The notes: generated by a model not told the origin, from the letters alone. Shown: positions 28,535-38,348, counted from the first letter of the stretch. The stretch is 39,614 nucleotides of DNA from Neocallimastix lanati (nom. inval.) (GCA_016946835.1 JACVTC010000355.1:1-39614), one strand, 5' to 3'. Program-made: numbers and translations.

Positions 28535-29577
28535 TGATCGTTAGAAGAGCCTTGATTTTGATTTTCGAATTCAGCAAGTTGTTTGAAAGAATATGGACAA
28601 TGTTTATAGTAATGTCCTTGTTGTCCACAACGATAGCATGTAATCGGTGATTTTTTGGTAATAATTTTCTTTCTATTCTGGTTAGTTTCATTATTCGTAA
28701 ATTCATTATTAAGTCTTGTATCATCGAAATTTTGCTTAATATTCACTAGATTATTTTTTTGCTCGTATTCTTCTTGATTATAAGTTCTTTTATTATTGGC
28801 AATCTTTGGATTACTAAAACCATGCTGGAATTCATTAAATTCATTATAATTTTGATAATTTGGTTGATTCCTTTTATTGTATGAGTTGTATAATTGCTTT
28901 CTACTATAATTTTGATTGTGATTTTGGTTATAACTTTGATTATAATTCTTATTATAAATCGAAGAATTAAATTGTTTGAAAGGATGAACATTATTTCTGT
29001 AATAAAATGGTTGGGAATTAAAAACTGTTGTCATTACTGCTTCATTAGCGGCATCTCCAATTTCTTCGGCTCTTTCTGCCAATTCAGCTTCTTCGAATGC
29101 ATCTTCTAAGTCGAAACATCGTTGGGTTATGACTTGAGATCTAGCATAAGGTCGATAGATTATTGAATCTGCGTAGTCTTCAACAGTAATAAATGTTTGG
29201 TAAATTTTCGGTAGATTATTATAAATTTTCTTGTATCTCCAATTAAAGTTCTTTATACTTTCTCCTCTTCTAATTTTCATTCTTTGTAACCTTTTACATT
29301 TCTCTTGGGGTGTTATCTCAAGTTCATTTTCTATTGCTTTTTTGATTTCTTCAATAGAAGGGTAGATATCATTTTCTTCTTCGTTCTTGGTATGTAATTC
29401 TTGTAAAGTCCCTTTTAACTTTCCATCGACACATTCGATAGCCCATGTGAGTATATTTTTTGGATTATTTATATCTGCTAGAGACATAATTCTTGTAAAT
29501 TCTTCGCACCAAGAATCTATATCTCTTGCGTTTTCGTTGAGTCTTGGTAGAATTCTTTGTAGTTCTAATATTTTCAT
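28522..29577 (-). CDS. Cys-2 Gag (capsid and nucleocapsid)
   Basis: A 351-residue structural protein of the virus-like particle. The N-terminal capsid region (about 1-180) is homologous to Cys-1 Gag: RDIDSWCEEF, KIRRGESIKNF and AELAERAEE have counterparts there. A Tyr/Asn/Gln-rich middle (190-300) follows, then one CCHC knuckle CYRCGQQGHYYKHCP (about 314-327), then the C-terminus GSSNDHLNF. It overlaps Pol at the frameshift site. It is shorter than Cys-1 Gag because it lacks the long Asn tail. The start is the first ATG after the leader. Confidence 0.93.
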   Translation of the reverse strand: MKILELQRILPRLNENARDIDSWCEEFTRIMSLADINNPKNILTWAIECVDGKLKGTLQELHTKNEEENDIYPSIEEIKKAIENELEITPQEKCKRLQRMKIRRGESIKNFNWRYKKIYNNLPKIYQTFITVEDYADSIIYRPYARSQVITQRCFDLEDAFEEAELAERAEEIGDAANEAVMTTVFNSQPFYYRNNVHPFKQFNSSIYNKNYNQSYNQNHNQNYSRKQLYNSYNKRNQPNYQNYNEFNEFQHGFSNPKIANNKRTYNQEEYEQKNNLVNIKQNFDDTRLNNEFTNNETNQNRKKIITKKSPITCYRCGQQGHYYKHCPYSFKQLAEFENQNQGSSNDHLNF

Positions 29578-30489
29578 TTTGGAATTTTATTTGAAATTAT
29601 TAATTGATGTATGAATGGATGGGTTTTCTTTTTGATTATAAATTTTATTATCACTTCCTAATTTATTTCTTAATTTGATGGATGGATTAATGAAATTTTA
29701 TTTTATTTCTAATTTTATTATCGCTTGTTATATTATTTCTTAATTGATGGATTGATGAATGAAATTTTAATTTAATTATTAATTTTATTGTCACTTTTTT
29801 ATTTAAGTTGATGGATGGATGTGTTGAGTATAATTTTTCAATTCTCTATTTGAATTAAATATTGAACTAATTGAATTTAAAAATAATTGTTATTGGATTG
29901 AAATATTGTTTATTGAAATTTTCCACTGAATTTTATTAATGACAACTTTATTTTATATTCATATAATAATTCTAAAAAAAAACCTTATAACTTCGGTGAA
30001 ATAAGTTCATTATTCGCCAGTGCTCGATCTTGTCCGGAAACCCTGCCAACACTCGAATAGTTAACAAACTACGGAGATGTGTCGTGGGGAGTATAAATTT
30101 ATATTACTCCGGGACGGAAAACCGCACTCACAAAATCGACTAAAAACCTTAATTAATAACAAATTGGAATCACCCTAATTCGTTATTAATTAATTTCCTT
30201 ACGGTTTACACACTGTATATGAATTATTATATTTTTTGGTTTTGTTATCTTCTTTGAGTTAAAATAATAAATTAATATTAAATTACTATTAATTATTATA
30301 ATTATTATTTTTTTTTTTCTAACTCTAATTTTATTAAAATTTTTATATTATTTACTTATATTTTATTTTATTTATTTTATTTTATTTTATTTTATTTTTT
30401 TTTTTTTCTAATTAAAATTTTATACTATTTCCTAATTAACTAATTAATTATTTATTTTTTATTTATTATTATTTTTATTCTATCAATTA

Positions 30490-30522
<33 letters not shown>

Positions 30523-30592
30523 CTATTTCTAAACTTTATTAATTAATAAAATTTTTCTAAAATTATTATTTTCATATTATTTTATTTCTTCA
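29578..30592 (-). other. Cys-2 5' leader (untranslated)
   Basis: No ORF of note. The leader has imperfect repeats with GATGGATG-type and TTTTATTATC-type words near 29600-29830, a GC-richer structured block at 29985-30190 sharing motifs with Chr-1, and a 29-nt tract that is poly(A) in sense (T on plus, 30494-30522). Confidence 0.75.
29991..30060 (-). other. Conserved leader block shared with Chr-1
   Basis: Plus-strand words CTTCGGTGA (29991-29999), GTTCATTATTCGCCAGTGCT (30005-30024) and TCGAATAG (30053-30060) parallel 5843-5887 in Chr-1. In sense the CACCGAAG loop is closed by CTTAT/ATAAG. It lies about 410-480 nt upstream of the Gag ATG, a distance similar to that in Chr-1. Confidence 0.6.
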
Positions 30593-30657
30593 GGTCCTGC
30601 ATAGCTCGCCAAATCTTTATGGTACAGAACTGAAGAATTTTTATCATAAAATAATAT
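30574..30657 (-). promoter_or_regulatory. Cys-2 primer-binding site and U5-leader stem
   Basis: In sense, TGGCGAGCTATGCAGGACC (30611-30593), 8 nt after the LTR, complements a tRNA 3' end (CCTGC, 7-nt acceptor strand, G, CCA). The tRNA is not identified. It is bracketed by two paired arms: ATAAAATAATAT (plus 30646-30657) with ATATTATTTTAT (30574-30585), and CTGAAGAA (30630-30637) with TTCTTCAG (30586-30593). That gives 20 bp with an 8-nt bulge on the U5 side, the same plan as Cys-1. Confidence 0.75.
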
Positions 30658-31490
30658 ATTCTAATAATTAAAGAAAATTTTAAATTCTATTCTATTATTC
30701 TAATCTATTATTCTAATTTAAAAATCTAAATACTAAACAATTTAAACTAAAATAAATTATTCAAAATTAAGATAACCTAATATAAATAATTTAACTAACA
30801 ACTATAATTATTAAAACTATTAACCAAACACTAAAAACCTTTAAACACTTAATACAAAACTTAAATTATTTTTAATTCTAACTTTATTTAAAATAAACTA
30901 TTTTATTTTTATTATTTAATCTATTCTAACTTTATTATTTAAACTATACTAATTTATTATTTAAACTATTTAAATTTAATTATTTAAACTAATTTTATTT
31001 TAATTTAACTATCTAAATTTATCATTTAAACTCGAAAATATCAAAAGAATAATATAATAATAAAGTTGTAAGAAAAAGAGAGAGAACTAAAGTATTGTAC
31101 TACTTTGTTCTTTTTATACATTTAGAATAGTTATTTGATTGGATTAGAATAAAAATTTAATAATAAAAATTTAATAATAAAAATTTAATAATAAAAATAT
31201 AATAATAAAAATTTAATAATAAAAATTTAATAATAAAAATTTAATAATAAAAATTTAATAATAAAAATTTAATAATAAAATATAATAATAAAATATAATA
31301 AACTATTAAAATATTATTAAGTATTACAATATTAAATAAAGATAATAATTAATACATTTTCTAATTTATTATAACTAAATTTATAATTATTTTAATATTT
31401 TAACATTAATTATTTAATTCCACTAATATTAATAATTTTTAATCTTTAATAATTATATATAATTTTAATTATTTTATTTGTTCCGTAACA
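30620..31490 (-). repeat. Cys-2 5' LTR
   Basis: 871-bp copy of 23741-24611. It includes the 14-bp repeat array near 31148-31280. It is followed by AAGT and the resumed Chr-3 LTR. Confidence 0.95.
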
Positions 31491-31494
31491 AAGT

Positions 31495-31997
31495 TAGTAA
31501 AATTGTTGTTGTAGTCTGGTGGTAATACACCATGACAATGAAGCCGAATTTCTTAGGTTCGACTCACACCCTTTCCCAATCTAAATTATTTTTAGTTAAT
31601 TAATTAAATTATTGTAGAAAGTTCTAGAGTTTCTTTGGTTAATATTATATAACTAAATGAAACTAGAAAGTTCTATTTTAATAATTATTTTATCATTTTT
31701 CTATAAGATTCATTTTCTAGAAAGAAAACTTAATTTTTTCGAACTTTCGTTAATCTTAACTTTTTCCGAAACTGTTTTTCCGAAAAAGTATAAATAAGCG
31801 TGAATTTCTCAATAAAAAATAATTTTTCTTTGTGCTTTTATTAACTAGTTAAAAGTAATTCGAAATATTACAATAACTAATTAATAATAAAAAAATAATA
31901 ATAAATTTTATATTTTAATAAAAAATATTAATAAAACAAATTTTTTAAGAAAACGAATTACTTATTAGTGTAGACCTATTGAGTGTAAATCGTTACA
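31495..31997 (+). repeat. Chr-3 5' LTR, main piece (nt 19 to end)
   Basis: Matches 36046-36549 with two substitutions and one A-run difference by eye. It holds the tRNA-like module, TATAAATA at 31789-31796 and the self-primer site at 31827-31841. It ends TCGTTACA. Confidence 0.95.
31512..31565 (+). promoter_or_regulatory. tRNA-like Pol III module in Chr-3 5' LTR
   Basis: Box A TAGTCTGGTGG at 31512-31522 (10 of 11 consensus positions) and box B GTTCGACTC at 31557-31565 (full match) start 45 nt apart. A D-arm-like hairpin TGGTG/CACCA (31517-31521 and 31528-31532) overlaps box A. The words ACCATGA and TTAGGTTCGACTCACA parallel the Chr-1 module, so both probably share an origin. T-arm and acceptor stems do not form, so it is not a tRNA gene. 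The same module is at 36063-36116. Confidence 0.7.
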
Positions 31998-32014
31998 ATA
32001 AAAGCACCCAAAGA
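31998..32014 (+). promoter_or_regulatory. Chr-3 self-priming primer-binding site
   Basis: ATAAAAGCACCCAAAGA starts at the first base after the LTR. It pairs with TCTTTGTGCTTTTAT in the LTR (31827-31841) over 15 bp, with only the CC at 32007-32008 bulged. That LTR site lies about 38-43 nt downstream of TATAAATA, so it should be the RNA 5' end. Confidence 0.75.
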
Positions 32015-33346
32015 AAAGAAGCCCAGTACCCCTGCACTAAGGACTAGCCAAGGGAAATCTACCAACTCAAGAAATCAAGGAAATCAAGGAAATCAAGGAT
32101 ATCTACCAACTCAAGAAATCAAGGAAATCAAGGAAATTAAGGAAATCTACCAACTCAAGAAATCAAGGAAATCAAGGAAATCTACCAACTCAAGAAATCA
32201 AGGAAATCAAGGAAATCAAGGATATCTACCAACTCAAGAAATCAAGGAAATCAAGGAAATTAAGGAAATCTACCAACTCAAGAAATCAAGGAAATCAAGG
32301 AAATCTACCAACTCAAGAAATCAAGGAAATCAAGGAAATCTACCAACTCAAGAAATCAAGGAAATCTACCGAATCAAGAAGATTTATTATAAAGCGAATA
32401 AAATAAAATAAATTAAATTACAGATACTATTCTAAACAACATCTCGCATTAAATAGTACTCTACTCTCCGAATAAATATTTATTTTAAATATAATTAATT
32501 TTAAATTTCTTACGTTATATATAAAGGCTTGCCTGGCTCCCAAAGCGACGATAGTTGAGCATCGTTACCATAATACTTTGTCGTTCAGATTCTGTTGATA
32601 ACTGGGGAAGATAATTTGTTGTACTTTTTCATGCTAACAAAGGTTAGATACAAACAAAAATACAATTACATTACTTCCTTCTACCATTAATTGGTACTAA
32701 CAATCGACTTAATCTGCGTTTATCGATAAAGAGCTAAAGAGACTTACCACGCAAGGCTTTAACAAATTATATATTTCCTGGCTCAATACTATATGATTTG
32801 GTTTATAACAATTCAATAAGAAATAAAGATTAATCAAATAAAATAAATATTTAATTACTCCTATATCTTCCAAAATAATTATATATTACTTTATCACTAT
32901 AAAAAAAAAAAAAAAAAAAAAAAAATCTTAATCACGGGATATATCAAAAAAATCAACTCTGAAAATATCCAATCTCAAATCACTCTCAAAATCAATCTGA
33001 AATTTTATATCAACTTAATGCAATAAATTTTAAATCTCAATAATCTTTTCTAAATTATTTCCAGCTCTCTATAACTATTAAATTACTATAATAATATATA
33101 TACAAATCTACTATACCTAATTTAGTATATTATATAAATTTAAAATTTCAATACCAAACCTTATTTAATTCTAAATAATTCCAGTGGGATCAATTATTAC
33201 TATTTATATATTCAAATCCTCCTTAATCAAAATTATATTATAATTCAATTCCTCTCTATTATACTGAAAAAATCGTTCTTAAATATATCTTATTCCAACT
33301 TATTCAATAATCAACTATAAAAATAACAGTGAAACTTATATTCAAA
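32015..33346 (+). other. Chr-3 5' leader (untranslated)
   Basis: No coding potential is apparent. It contains a minisatellite (32057-32390), a GC-richer island (about 32520-32770) with hairpin ACGAT/ATCGT near 32550-32570, and a 25-nt poly(A) tract (32901-32925), then AT-rich sequence to Gag. Confidence 0.75.
32057..32390 (+). repeat. Minisatellite in Chr-3 leader
   Basis: Built from two words, AAATCAAGG (9 bp) and AAATCTACCAACTCAAG (17 bp), in a higher-order pattern: a block of roughly 120 bp starting GGATATCTACC is repeated twice and decays at both ends. The A-versus-T variant AAATTAAGG recurs at the same place in each block, showing duplication of whole blocks. Confidence 0.9.
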
Positions 33347-33877
33347 ATGGAAGAAAACAATTTTGCCAACGCAACCTATAAGGATGGTTTTGCCGGAGAT
33401 AGACGCTACCTTAAGGGATTCTTAGCTAAAATGAATTTAATCTTCATGATTCACCCTGATCGATTCAATAATGATGAAACAAAAGTAATCTACGTTATTT
33501 CTAGGTTATATGGTAATGCTATGAATTGGGCAGCATTACTTATGGAGAATCAGGACCCTTGCTTGTTAAATTACGAAGCCTTCGTTGAAAGAATGAAATC
33601 TGTATATGGGAGTTATGACTCAACATTCATTGCAAATCAGAAACTCAGAACTATAAGACAAAAACGGTTAGGCGACATTAGAAGCTATATACTCGAATTC
33701 AACTCTTATGCCGACGAGTCATCTTGGAACGAAGAAGCGAAAATGGACGCATTTCTTGTTGGTTTAAATGATCAAATCGCTACAAGAATTCTGGAAATGT
33801 TCCCTGGTCCAAGATCTCTTACTGCTATGCAAACTATAGCTTCCAGAATAGATGGCCGTCTATCAGCCCATAGGTAA
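33347..33877 (+). pseudogene. Chr-3 Gag capsid, ended by an in-frame stop
   Basis: The frame opens at an ATG at 33329, but MEENNFANATYK at 33347 is the likelier start. It is homologous to Chr-1 Gag: RRYLKGFLAKMNL against KLKGFLAYVGL, AMNWAALLM against AMDWAADLM, and ASRIDGRLSAHR against TNRIDHQMTRFA. It stops at TAA 33875-33877, just where the linker to the zinc knuckle begins, and the same frame continues open beyond. A lone nonsense change is most likely, although readthrough cannot be excluded. Confidence 0.85.
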
Positions 33878-34753
33878 TTTACAAATAATCAAAATCGATC
33901 AAACAATAACCTTAATAACAACAATTCTAATAAGAAAAGATGGAATTTTTATAAGAAAGGTTCGAATTCTAAACATTATGGACCCCTATCCGACGAAGAG
34001 AAAGAAAGAAGAAAAAGAGAAAACCTTTGTTTATATTGTGGATCCTCAAATCATACTCTAGGCAATTGTCCACTCAAAAATAAGAAAAAATCACCCTCAA
34101 GCACTTCTCATATTACTAATCCTGAACCAAAGGCCAAAGAAAGAACAAGAATCTCAGATCAACAAAATTTGAGTCTTCCTATATTTGAATTCACTCTCAA
34201 TGTTTTAAAATCATCAGTCAAAACTAAGATTCTTCTAGATTCAGGTTCTCAACTTAATCTTATGGATGTCTACTTTGCCAATGAAAATAACATTCCTTAT
34301 TCATCCGAAACCATTCATCCTGAAGTAGGAGGAATTGGTGGTACTCAGAAAATTCTCGGGGAAACTTTGCCAATTTCGATCAGCTATAAAAATCACAATT
34401 GTAAAACTAAGTTTTATGTCGTCGATTTACCTTCTTATTGTGCTCTTCTTGGCGCTGAATGGCTCTCTACTCATAATCCAACAATAGATTTCTCTTCTAA
34501 AACACTTCATTTTAATTCAAAATATTGTATTAATAATTGTCTCGTTATTCCAAATACTTATACAACCTTCATTCCTTCATGCAATTTAATAAACGAAATT
34601 CCAAAAAATTCCGATAATTCGGACAGCCAAAAAATTGAAGAAATTAACAATTCAGAAGAAAAAATATCTAATGAAATAATTAATAATACTAAGAACCAAC
34701 ACAAGGAACCCAACGAAGATAATAAAAATGTTATCTATCTTTTACCCAACTAA
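33878..34753 (+). pseudogene. Chr-3 nucleocapsid and protease region
   Basis: Continues the Gag frame after the stop: Asn-rich linker, CCHC knuckle CLYCGSSNHTLGNCP (about 34028-34072), then protease LLDSGSQLNLMD (Asp codon 34238-34240) and GAEWLSTHNPTIDFSS. It ends at TAA 34751-34753, and homology continues in another frame from 34728, so there is a frameshift here. The canonical D-S-G-S protease separates it from the Cys lineage. Confidence 0.85.
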
Positions 34754-35632
34754 ATTATCCTCATTTATGGATGTTTTTAGTGAAGTCACTGCGAACATGC
34801 TACCCCCTCATCGACAATATGATTGTGAAATTAATTTGAAACCAAACACTAATTTATATTACGGCCCAATATATCCATTTCATCACCAAATAAATGGTTT
34901 AACGGAGAGGGTGAACTCCGTTATCGAACAATACTTAAGATGCTATACAAATTTCAAAGGATCTAATTGGAATGACTTCCTTTACTTAGCAGAATTTAGC
35001 TATAATAACACCATTCAAGAATCCACTAATCATTCACCTTTCTTCGCTAATTATGGATTCAATCCCAGACATTCTCCCGAAGTCCCCCACAAATGTTGAA
35101 GTACCTAGAGCAGAAGAACTTGTTAAAAACCTTGCAGAATTAACCAAGGAATTAAAAGAAAATATTAAAATAGCAATTGAAAAACAAGAGAAATATGCCA
35201 ATAAGCATCGTATGGAACCACCTGAATTCAAGAAAATGACAAAGTTTGGATCAATAGTTCTCTAATTATAAAGAATGGTAACAAAAAGCTTAAACCAAGA
35301 AAATTAGGACCTTTTAAAATCCTAAGCAAAATATCTCCTGTTTCGTATAAACTTGACTTGCCAAAAATCTTAGGATTCATCCAATCATGCATGTCCTCTG
35401 ACCTTGAACCGTACTTTGAAGATAAGTTTGGAAGAAACCAAGAACCACCACCAATTATCATTAACAACGAAGAAGAGTACGAAGTTGAACAAATATTAGA
35501 CAAACGAACTCATTATGGGAAATCCAATACTTGATAAAATGGAAAGGATATCCGCTTTCAGAAGCTTCTTGGGAACCTGAGGAAAATCTTAATTGCCCCA
35601 AACTCTTGAAAAAATTCAATAAAAATAATTAA
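34728..35632 (+). pseudogene. Chr-3 Pol remnant: RT start fused to integrase end and chromodomain
   Basis: The frame from 34728 has the pre-RT segment MDVFSEVTANMLPPHRQYDC and YYGPIYPF. At about 34880 it jumps in frame to HHQINGLTERVNSVIEQYLR, which is the Glu region of integrase. In Chr-2 these points lie some 670 codons apart, so RT, RNase H and most of integrase are deleted. Frameshifts near 35090, 35235 and 35515 break the remainder, which still shows the GPF module (LGPFKILSKISPVSYKL) and a chromodomain (EYEVEQILDKR, then YLIKWKGYPLSEASWEPEEN) ending at 35632. This element cannot transpose on its own. Confidence 0.9.
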
Positions 35633-36027
35633 AATAACTTAACTAGAAATGAATCTCTAATAACTTTAAATTTTATAGTATATTATATAATTATATGATT
35701 AAATTATATTATTAAATTATTAATATTAAACTTATTATTATTGTTAAAACCTAATTTTTCCTTTATATTATTTTATAACTTATATTTAAAAAAAAAAAAA
35801 AAAAAAAAAAATCTATAATAAACTGTAAACTTTATTAATATCATGTAACAAAAATAATTATTAAATATGTTATTTCATGTAATTAATTATTAATATCATG
35901 TATTATTATTTTTATTATTTCATACTATTAAGCAAAAAAGAAATTCACACTTAAATATTTTATTTATTCATTGTAGTCTAGTTTAACTTTAAGATTCGTC
36001 TGGTATCCGAATCCTGGAGGAGGACCA
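35633..36027 (+). promoter_or_regulatory. Chr-3 3' untranslated region, hairpin and PPT
   Basis: AT-rich with a 24-nt A tract (35788-35811). A hairpin GATTCG (35993-35998) / CGAATC (36008-36013) with a 9-nt loop is followed by the polypurine tract CTGGAGGAGGACCA (36014-36027) abutting the 3' LTR. Confidence 0.8.
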
Positions 36028-36549
36028 TGTAACGAATCCTAAAGTTAGTAAAATTGTTGTTGTAGTCTGGTGGTAATACACCATGACAATGAAGCCGAAT
36101 TTCTTAGGTTCGACTCACACCCTTTCCCAATCTAAATTATTTTTAGTTAATTAATTAAATTATTGTAGAAAGTTCTAGAGTTTCTTTGGTTAATATTATA
36201 TAACTAAATGAAACTAGAAAGTTCTATTTTAATAATTATTTTATCATTTTTCTATAAGATTCATTTTCTAGAAAGAAAACTTAATTTTTTCGAACTTTCG
36301 TTAATCTTAACTTTTTCCGAAACTGTTTTTCCGAAAAAGTATAAATAAGCGTGAATTTCTCAATAAAAAATAATTTTTCTTTGTGCTTTTATTAACTAGC
36401 TAAAAGTAATTCGAAATATTACAATAACTAATTAATAATAAAAAAAATAATAATAAATTTTATATTTTAATAAAAAATATTAATAAAACAAATTTTTTAA
36501 GAAAACGAATTACTTATTAGTGTAGACCTATTGGGTGTAAATCGTTACA
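36028..36549 (+). repeat. Chr-3 3' LTR (intact)
   Basis: 522 bp, TGTAACGAATCC...AAATCGTTACA, with an 8-bp perfect terminal inverted repeat. It contains the tRNA-like module (36063-36116). It is followed by GCTAG and the resumed Cop-1 integrase. Confidence 0.95.
36063..36116 (+). promoter_or_regulatory. tRNA-like Pol III module in Chr-3 3' LTR
   Basis: Box A at 36063-36073 and box B at 36108-36116, identical to the 5' LTR copy. No insertion has occurred upstream of this copy. Confidence 0.7.
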
Positions 36550-37968
36550 GCTAGTGCCATGCTGGAAGATGCCAAATTAAGTCGTAGATTTTGGGAAGAT
36601 GCTGTCTCCACAGCAAATTATATACATAATAATATACCTCACAAAGGAAACAACAATAAAGTCCCCTTTGAAGTATTATTTGATAAAAAGGTAAATTACA
36701 ATAAATTTAAAGTTTTTGATTGTAAATGTTTTTATTACGTTCCAAAACAATTTAGAAAGAAATTTTATAACTCTACCCTTCCAGGCATATTTATTGGATA
36801 TGATAATTTAAATCCAACTGCATACAAAATATATGATTACAATAACAATAAAGTTATATTATCTCGTGCAGTGGAATTCTTTGAGGATATTCCTGGAAAT
36901 GTTGGAAATCCTAATACTATTCCAGATATTGTTAATTTTACAATTTTTTCTGAAGATAATAATAACGATGATATTCAAGAAATTTTTAAAGATTTTAATT
37001 ATAACAATCAAAGTGATTTAAATAATAATATAAATTTAAATAATAATTTTAACCAAAATAATTTAATTAAAAATTTTAATCAAGATAACCTTAATCATAA
37101 TAATTTAAATAATAATTTAAATTTTATTAATAATAATTTAAATGGTCAATTAAATTTTAATATAAAAGAAAATAATATAAACGAAAAATTAAATTCACAA
37201 AACATAAATGCTCCATTGAATAATTTAAATCCGGACATTTATAATAATTATTTTCAAAATGAAAATTATAATAATTTTTCTAATGAAAATAATGATCATT
37301 TAAATAATAAAAATAATTTTAATAATTTAAATAATAATAATAATTTAATAAATAAAAATGATTTAAATATTAATTTGGATAAATTAAATAAATTATCAAA
37401 TAATTCAAATGTAAACAAATCTTCAAATTCAAATTTAATTGAGGAAAATATCGATACATATTTAAAGGATATCTCAAATAAACAGAAAGGGAAGGAAATT
37501 GCTAACACTAGTGAAGAAAATTTACAAAATGTAATTTCATTTGAAAACGAGGAATTGAAACATACTCAGAATTCAAACAATTCGAATGATGTAAACAAAA
37601 AATCAAATTTTATAAATGTAAATAAAAAACCAAATTTAATTCAACATAATAATTTTATTAATAACTCGTTTAAAAGTAATGTTTATTCAGATAAGCAATT
37701 AAGTGAACGCGTAAGTAATACTGTAAGTAATAATGATACTATAAAACAAATTGATAAACGCGTAAGTAATAACACGAGTAATATTGATAATGTAAATTCT
37801 AATGAAATAAACATGTTAAATAATAATGAAAACAAAATTAATGAAAATGATAATATAAATACAAATTTAAGTAATATAAATGACCCAACCAATTTAATTG
37901 CGAAAGAAATAAGTAATGATATTAATAATTATAATAATGTTAATAAAAGATATAATTTAAGAATGTAA
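36550..37968 (+). pseudogene. Cop-1 integrase C-terminal part and Asn-rich linker
   Basis: The frame continues the copia integrase interrupted at 16885: SRRFWEDAVSTANYIHN, VPFEVLFDKKVNYNKFKVFDC and LPGIFIGYDNLNPTAYKIYD are the standard copia integrase C-terminal sequence. From about residue 140 it becomes a 330-residue Asn-rich linker encoded mainly by AAT, ending KRYNLRM. The stop TAA at 37966-37968 is followed by an open frame shifted by one base that leads into reverse transcriptase, so a single frameshift separates the two parts. The ATG at 36559 is internal. Confidence 0.88.
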
Positions 37969-38348
37969 ACAAAAGGTTAGATAATAAATTAAAAAATAAT
38001 AATTCAAATTCAAAAGAAAAGAAAATTAAAACTAAGGATTCGAATAAACACAAAAATAATTCTAAATTCATTAATGAAGATAAACACTCAAACAATTCAA
38101 ATTTAAAAAATAAAATTAAGAATAATTCTTTGGAAAGGAAAAAAGTTAAGGAATCCGTGATTTCAAATGAAAATAAACAAATTAATTCTAATTTTAAAAA
38201 TAAAAATTCAATTGAAGATAAACAAGTTAATTCTACTAATTTAAATAATTCCAAAGACAAATTTACAAAAATGAATTCAGATAATTTCAATGACAATTCA
38301 AATTCAAATTCAAATTCAAATTTAAATAATTTAAATGACAGTAAATTA

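Larger units (their letters stand above)
23741..31490 (-). mobile_element. Cys-2: intact Ty3/gypsy element, minus strand
   Basis: LTRs 23741-24611 and 30620-31490 are both 871 bp and look identical by eye. Termini in sense are TGTTACGGAAC...GTTCTGTACCA. The 4-bp target duplication is AAGT. Gag and Pol are both open and joined by a -1 frameshift signal. It is the youngest-looking insertion in the window and possibly active. Confidence 0.95.
16886..36549 (+). mobile_element. Chr-3 with its nested guests (19.7-kb insertion into Cop-1)
   Basis: Target duplication GCTAG occurs at 16881-16885 and 36550-36554. The Chr-3 5' LTR is in three pieces (16886-16889, 23727-23740, 31495-31997), split by Chr-2 and Cys-2. 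Its internal region is 31998-36027 and its 3' LTR 36028-36549. The pieces sum to 521 bp, against 522 bp in the 3' LTR; by eye they differ by two substitutions and one A-run length. Termini are TGTAACGA...TCGTTACA, a perfect inverted repeat. Confidence 0.95.

Noticed and set aside
31505-31575. A functional tRNA gene in the Chr-3 LTR
   Set aside because: Box A and box B fit, but the T-arm pairs only at its closing G-C and no acceptor stem forms. I keep it as a tRNA-like promoter module only.
32057-32390. Repeat array that could be taken for a CRISPR
   Set aside because: The words are 9 and 17 bp, directly adjacent with no unique spacers, and they sit in a retrotransposon leader. It is a minisatellite.
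33875-33877. Programmed stop readthrough between Chr-3 Gag capsid and zinc knuckle
   Set aside because: The related Chr-1 and Chr-2 have no stop here, no context signal is evident, and Chr-3 carries many other lesions, so a nonsense mutation is likelier.
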